A DNA stretch of 61,428 nt from an uncultured Bacteroidales bacterium. Its GTDB lineage: Bacteria; Bacteroidota; Bacteroidia; Bacteroidales; UBA4417. The stretch lies in the NCBI GenBank assembly GCA_903879715.1, contig CAIRMR010000052.1, forward strand, positions 1 to 61,428. The letters are read 5' to 3'. This document shows positions 59,504 through 61,428 of the stretch, piece after piece. Each line of letters opens with the position of its first letter. Position 1 is the first letter of the stretch. The position numbers and the translations under genes are program-made. The notes under the pieces are model-generated. The model was not told the origin of the DNA and searched no databases. It saw only the letters and a list, made by a program, of their open reading frames with translations.

Positions 59504-59657
59504 TGATAAATATATTGACGCTGCTGTAATACAATGCACTAAATTAAAAGAATGCGATCAAACGAAGCACGAAGTTAACAAGTTTGCATTAATAAAATCC
59601 GGTTAGTGAACTTTTAAATAGAAGTGTTAAATTCAATCACAGGAAGGAATTAATAAT

Positions 59658-59768
59658 GTGCTCAAGCATTTGAAGTTGATGAAGGTAAGGAATGAAAACT
59701 TAATTGTCGATGCAAGTGTGAAGGTTTTTTGGGTGACCTGGGATGAATCCGGGGAGGACGAGGATTGA
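59658..59768 (+). CDS. Possible gene remnant, 36 codons
   Basis: The frame NVLKHLKLMKVRNENLIVDA continues SVKVFWVTWDESGEDED to a stop, with a coding-like composition, but no good start: GTG at 59658 or ATG at 59679 are options and a stop lies shortly upstream. It lies on the plus strand in the gap between the HNH gene and the convergent end of the phage helicase gene. It is most likely the end of a broken phage gene. Confidence 0.3.
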   Translation: MLKHLKLMKVRNENLIVDASVKVFWVTWDESGEDED

Positions 59769-59801
59769 GAAACATTGATTGATGCGGATGAAAGGCATAG
59801 A

Positions 59802-61172
59802 CTAACAAGATATACTTTTTGCCAGCCTGGCTTTGATTGAATTCATCAGGGAATCCTGGCCGGATGATTTAGATGCAAGAGATTTTATAATATCTTCGTC
59901 GATGGTGTTTTCAGTGATTAAATGATAAACATTGACAGGCCTAGATTGACCCTGACGATGAAGGCGGGCATTAGCCTGCTGATATAGTTCGAGGCTCCAA
60001 TTCGAACCAAACCAAATGACAGTGTTGCCGCCGTATTGGAGATTGAGGCCGTGGCCGGCACTGGCTGGATGGGCAAGCAGTACTGTTATCTCTTTATTGT
60101 TCCAGCGTTTCATTGTATCATTACCGAAAATTTCAGGGTTCCAGGGTTTCAGGGTTTCAAGAATACGGGAGAGATCGTGACGGAATTCGTAAAAGATCAG
60201 GATAGGATTTCCATTTGCCTGTTCGACGAGTTCTTTGAGGGCTTCAAGTTTAGCGGTGTGGAGTTCGATATAATTATGATTTTCGTCATAGACAGCACCG
60301 TTGGCAAATTGGCGGAGCTTACCGGAGAGAACAGCGGCGTTGACGGCTGTAATCTCATGACCTTGCAATAATTCAAGCATTAGAGTTGCTTCAAAATCCG
60401 TGTATTTTTTCATCGTGTCTTTATCCAGTTTGACTTTGAGGTAATGGTCAATGCGGCCCGGAAGTTCAAGATAGTCGGCTGATTTCATGCTGATGCAGAT
60501 CCCGGATATTGCCTGGTGAATCTGCTGATCAGCTCCAGGTTTTAGCTTGTATTCAAATATGATCGGACCATTACGCCTGCCAGGAGTAAAGTATTTATCC
60601 CTGAACAGGGTAAGGCGATTCCCGAGACTTTTGCCCTGATCGAGCAGGTAGAGCTGGCTCCAGAGGTCGATGAGACCGTTGGGTGCCGGGGTGCCGGTAA
60701 GGCCGACAATGCGTTTGATGTGTGGAAGGACATGACGGAGTGCTTTGAAGCGCTGAGCTTTTGGAGATTTAAAGGAGGACAGTTCATCTATGACGATCAT
60801 ATCGAAAGGGAAAAGTGATCGATAATGCCCGACTAGCCATGCTACATTTTCGCGATTGATGATGTAAATATCTGCTGCAGCATTTAGGGCATTTATCCTT
60901 TGCTTCTCAGTACCTGTAACCAATGATAACCTGAGAAAACGGGTATGATCCCATTTATCGGTTTCAGTGGACCAGACATTTTCGGCAACGAATTTTGGAG
61001 CAATGACCAAGACTTTTCTTATCTCGAAGGAGTCGTACATGAGACGGGAAACGGCGGTGAGGGTAGCAATGGTCTTGCCGAGGCCCATTTCGACGAAAAT
61101 GCCGGAGGATGGATGAGTAAGGATGTGATCTATGATGTTAAGCTGGTAGGTATGGAGGTTGGATTCGTTCAT
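59802..61172 (-). CDS. Phage-type SNF2/DEAD helicase
   Basis: The 456-residue protein is a compact SNF2-like ATPase: HTYQLNIIDHIL, GIFVEMGLGKTIAT (Walker A, 25-38), FDMIVIDELSSFKSPKAQR (DEAx-like, about 124), IVGLTGTPAPNGLIDLWSQL, LLAHPASAGHGLNLQYGGN and YQQANARLHRQGQSRPVNVY (motif VI). The length and the absence of accessory domains are typical of phage-encoded versions used in replication or anti-host functions. Its upstream side is filled by 11-bp iterons and 77-bp repeats shared with the portal and capsid leaders, which ties it to the same prophage type as the left end. Confidence 0.9.
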   Translation of the reverse strand: MNESNLHTYQLNIIDHILTHPSSGIFVEMGLGKTIATLTAVSRLMYDSFEIRKVLVIAPKFVAENVWSTETDKWDHTRFLRLSLVTGTEKQRINALNAAADIYIINRENVAWLVGHYRSLFPFDMIVIDELSSFKSPKAQRFKALRHVLPHIKRIVGLTGTPAPNGLIDLWSQLYLLDQGKSLGNRLTLFRDKYFTPGRRNGPIIFEYKLKPGADQQIHQAISGICISMKSADYLELPGRIDHYLKVKLDKDTMKKYTDFEATLMLELLQGHEITAVNAAVLSGKLRQFANGAVYDENHNYIELHTAKLEALKELVEQANGNPILIFYEFRHDLSRILETLKPWNPEIFGNDTMKRWNNKEITVLLAHPASAGHGLNLQYGGNTVIWFGSNWSLELYQQANARLHRQGQSRPVNVYHLITENTIDEDIIKSLASKSSGQDSLMNSIKARLAKSISC

Positions 61173-61199
61173 GTGGGAAGAGGGATTGCAGAGGAAAAG

Positions 61200-61428
61200 G
61201 TCATTCGGTTGTCATTCAGTGGTCATTCAATTGTTGATGATGGAGTATTGTGAGGTTTTTGAGTTGAAGGACAATAGTCAATCAGTGGTCATTCAGTGGT
61301 CATTCGGTTGTTGAGGATTGAGTGATTTGAGGTTTTAGAGCTGAAGGACAATAGTCAATCAGTGGTCATTCAGTGGTCATTCAGTTGTGGATGATTGAGC
61401 GTTTTGAGGTTTTAGAGCTGAAGGAAAA
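61200..61428. repeat. 77-bp tandem repeats with triplets of 11-bp iterons
   Basis: Units starting GAGGTTTTTGAG or GAGGTTTTAGAG at 61252, 61329 and 61406 repeat with a period of 77 bp and continue past the window end. Each full unit contains three 11-bp iterons in tandem (GTCAATCAGTG, GTCATTCAGTG, GTCATTCGGTT or similar: 61277-61309 and 61354-61386), and a first triplet lies at 61200-61232. They lie directly before the helicase start and could contain its promoter or operators. Confidence 0.9.

Noticed and set aside
10300-59700. The whole cargo region as the interior of a single large prophage
   Set aside because: Phage-type genes occur only at the ends; about 50 kb of chromosomal-type and defence-type genes lie between, and I found no attachment-site pair. 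Two related prophages or fragments at one plastic site is the simpler reading.

Overview
The window looks like an accessory or plastic part of a Bacteroidota chromosome, most likely Bacteroidales or Marinilabiliales. The support is AT-rich leaders without Shine-Dalgarno sequences, TAnnTTTG-type -7 elements, a FISUMP-domain protein with a PNP sorting-like segment, WG repeats, many small secreted or lipoprotein genes, and phage proteins of the Bacteroidota kind. No rRNA, tRNA or CRISPR array was seen.

Left end (1-10.3 kb): prophage DNA. A portal protein (cut by the window start), a major capsid protein and a protease-scaffold protein lie on the minus strand; a small HTH-like gene and the small and large terminase genes diverge from them on the plus strand. 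Next come a lipoprotein, a FISUMP-domain protein, a zinc-ribbon protein and a DUF6943-like phage protein. Between 7.05 and 7.43 kb lie truncated second copies of the zinc-ribbon gene and the terminase 3' end, the scar of a related prophage or a rearrangement. At the right end (59.6-61.4 kb) a phage-type SNF2 helicase sits beside 11-bp repeats that also precede the capsid and portal genes, so both ends carry related prophage DNA.

11.3-12.9 kb: a noncoding stretch that is visibly more GC-rich than its surroundings and full of hairpins and repeats. 13-23.6 kb: an AbiE-type toxin-antitoxin pair, an orphan HipB-like regulator with two operators, a mobile-island protein of unknown role, a PP2C phosphatase, a small esterase, and a minus-strand run of a PD-(D/E)XK protein, a DUF2779 nuclease-like protein and an AAA ATPase.

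23.9-37.9 kb: a long file of mostly small minus-strand genes. They encode secreted and membrane proteins, peptidoglycan-active enzymes (M15-like, L,D-transpeptidase), a WG-repeat protein, a WYL regulator, an archaemetzincin lipoprotein and several unrecognised proteins.

38.9-59.5 kb is the most promising part for new biology. (a) A sacsin/Hsp90-type ATPase with a C-terminal DUF3883 nuclease-like domain is followed, in the same direction and with 6-25 bp gaps, by five tandem paralogues of an unrecognised small protein family that all begin MPIE[N/D]. (b) A convergent 822-residue protein joins a long coiled coil to a PD-(D/E)XK-like nuclease and a WYL-like segment. (c) A UvrD-family helicase carries an inserted DnaQ-type exonuclease, with a separate DnaQ-type exonuclease gene next to it. 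(d) An overlapping gene set encodes an HNH endonuclease, a methyltransferase-HIT fusion, a Nudix hydrolase and a PLD-nuclease/SF2-helicase/DUF3427 protein. These look like defence or nucleic-acid-repair cassettes. That role is inferred from domains and context only.
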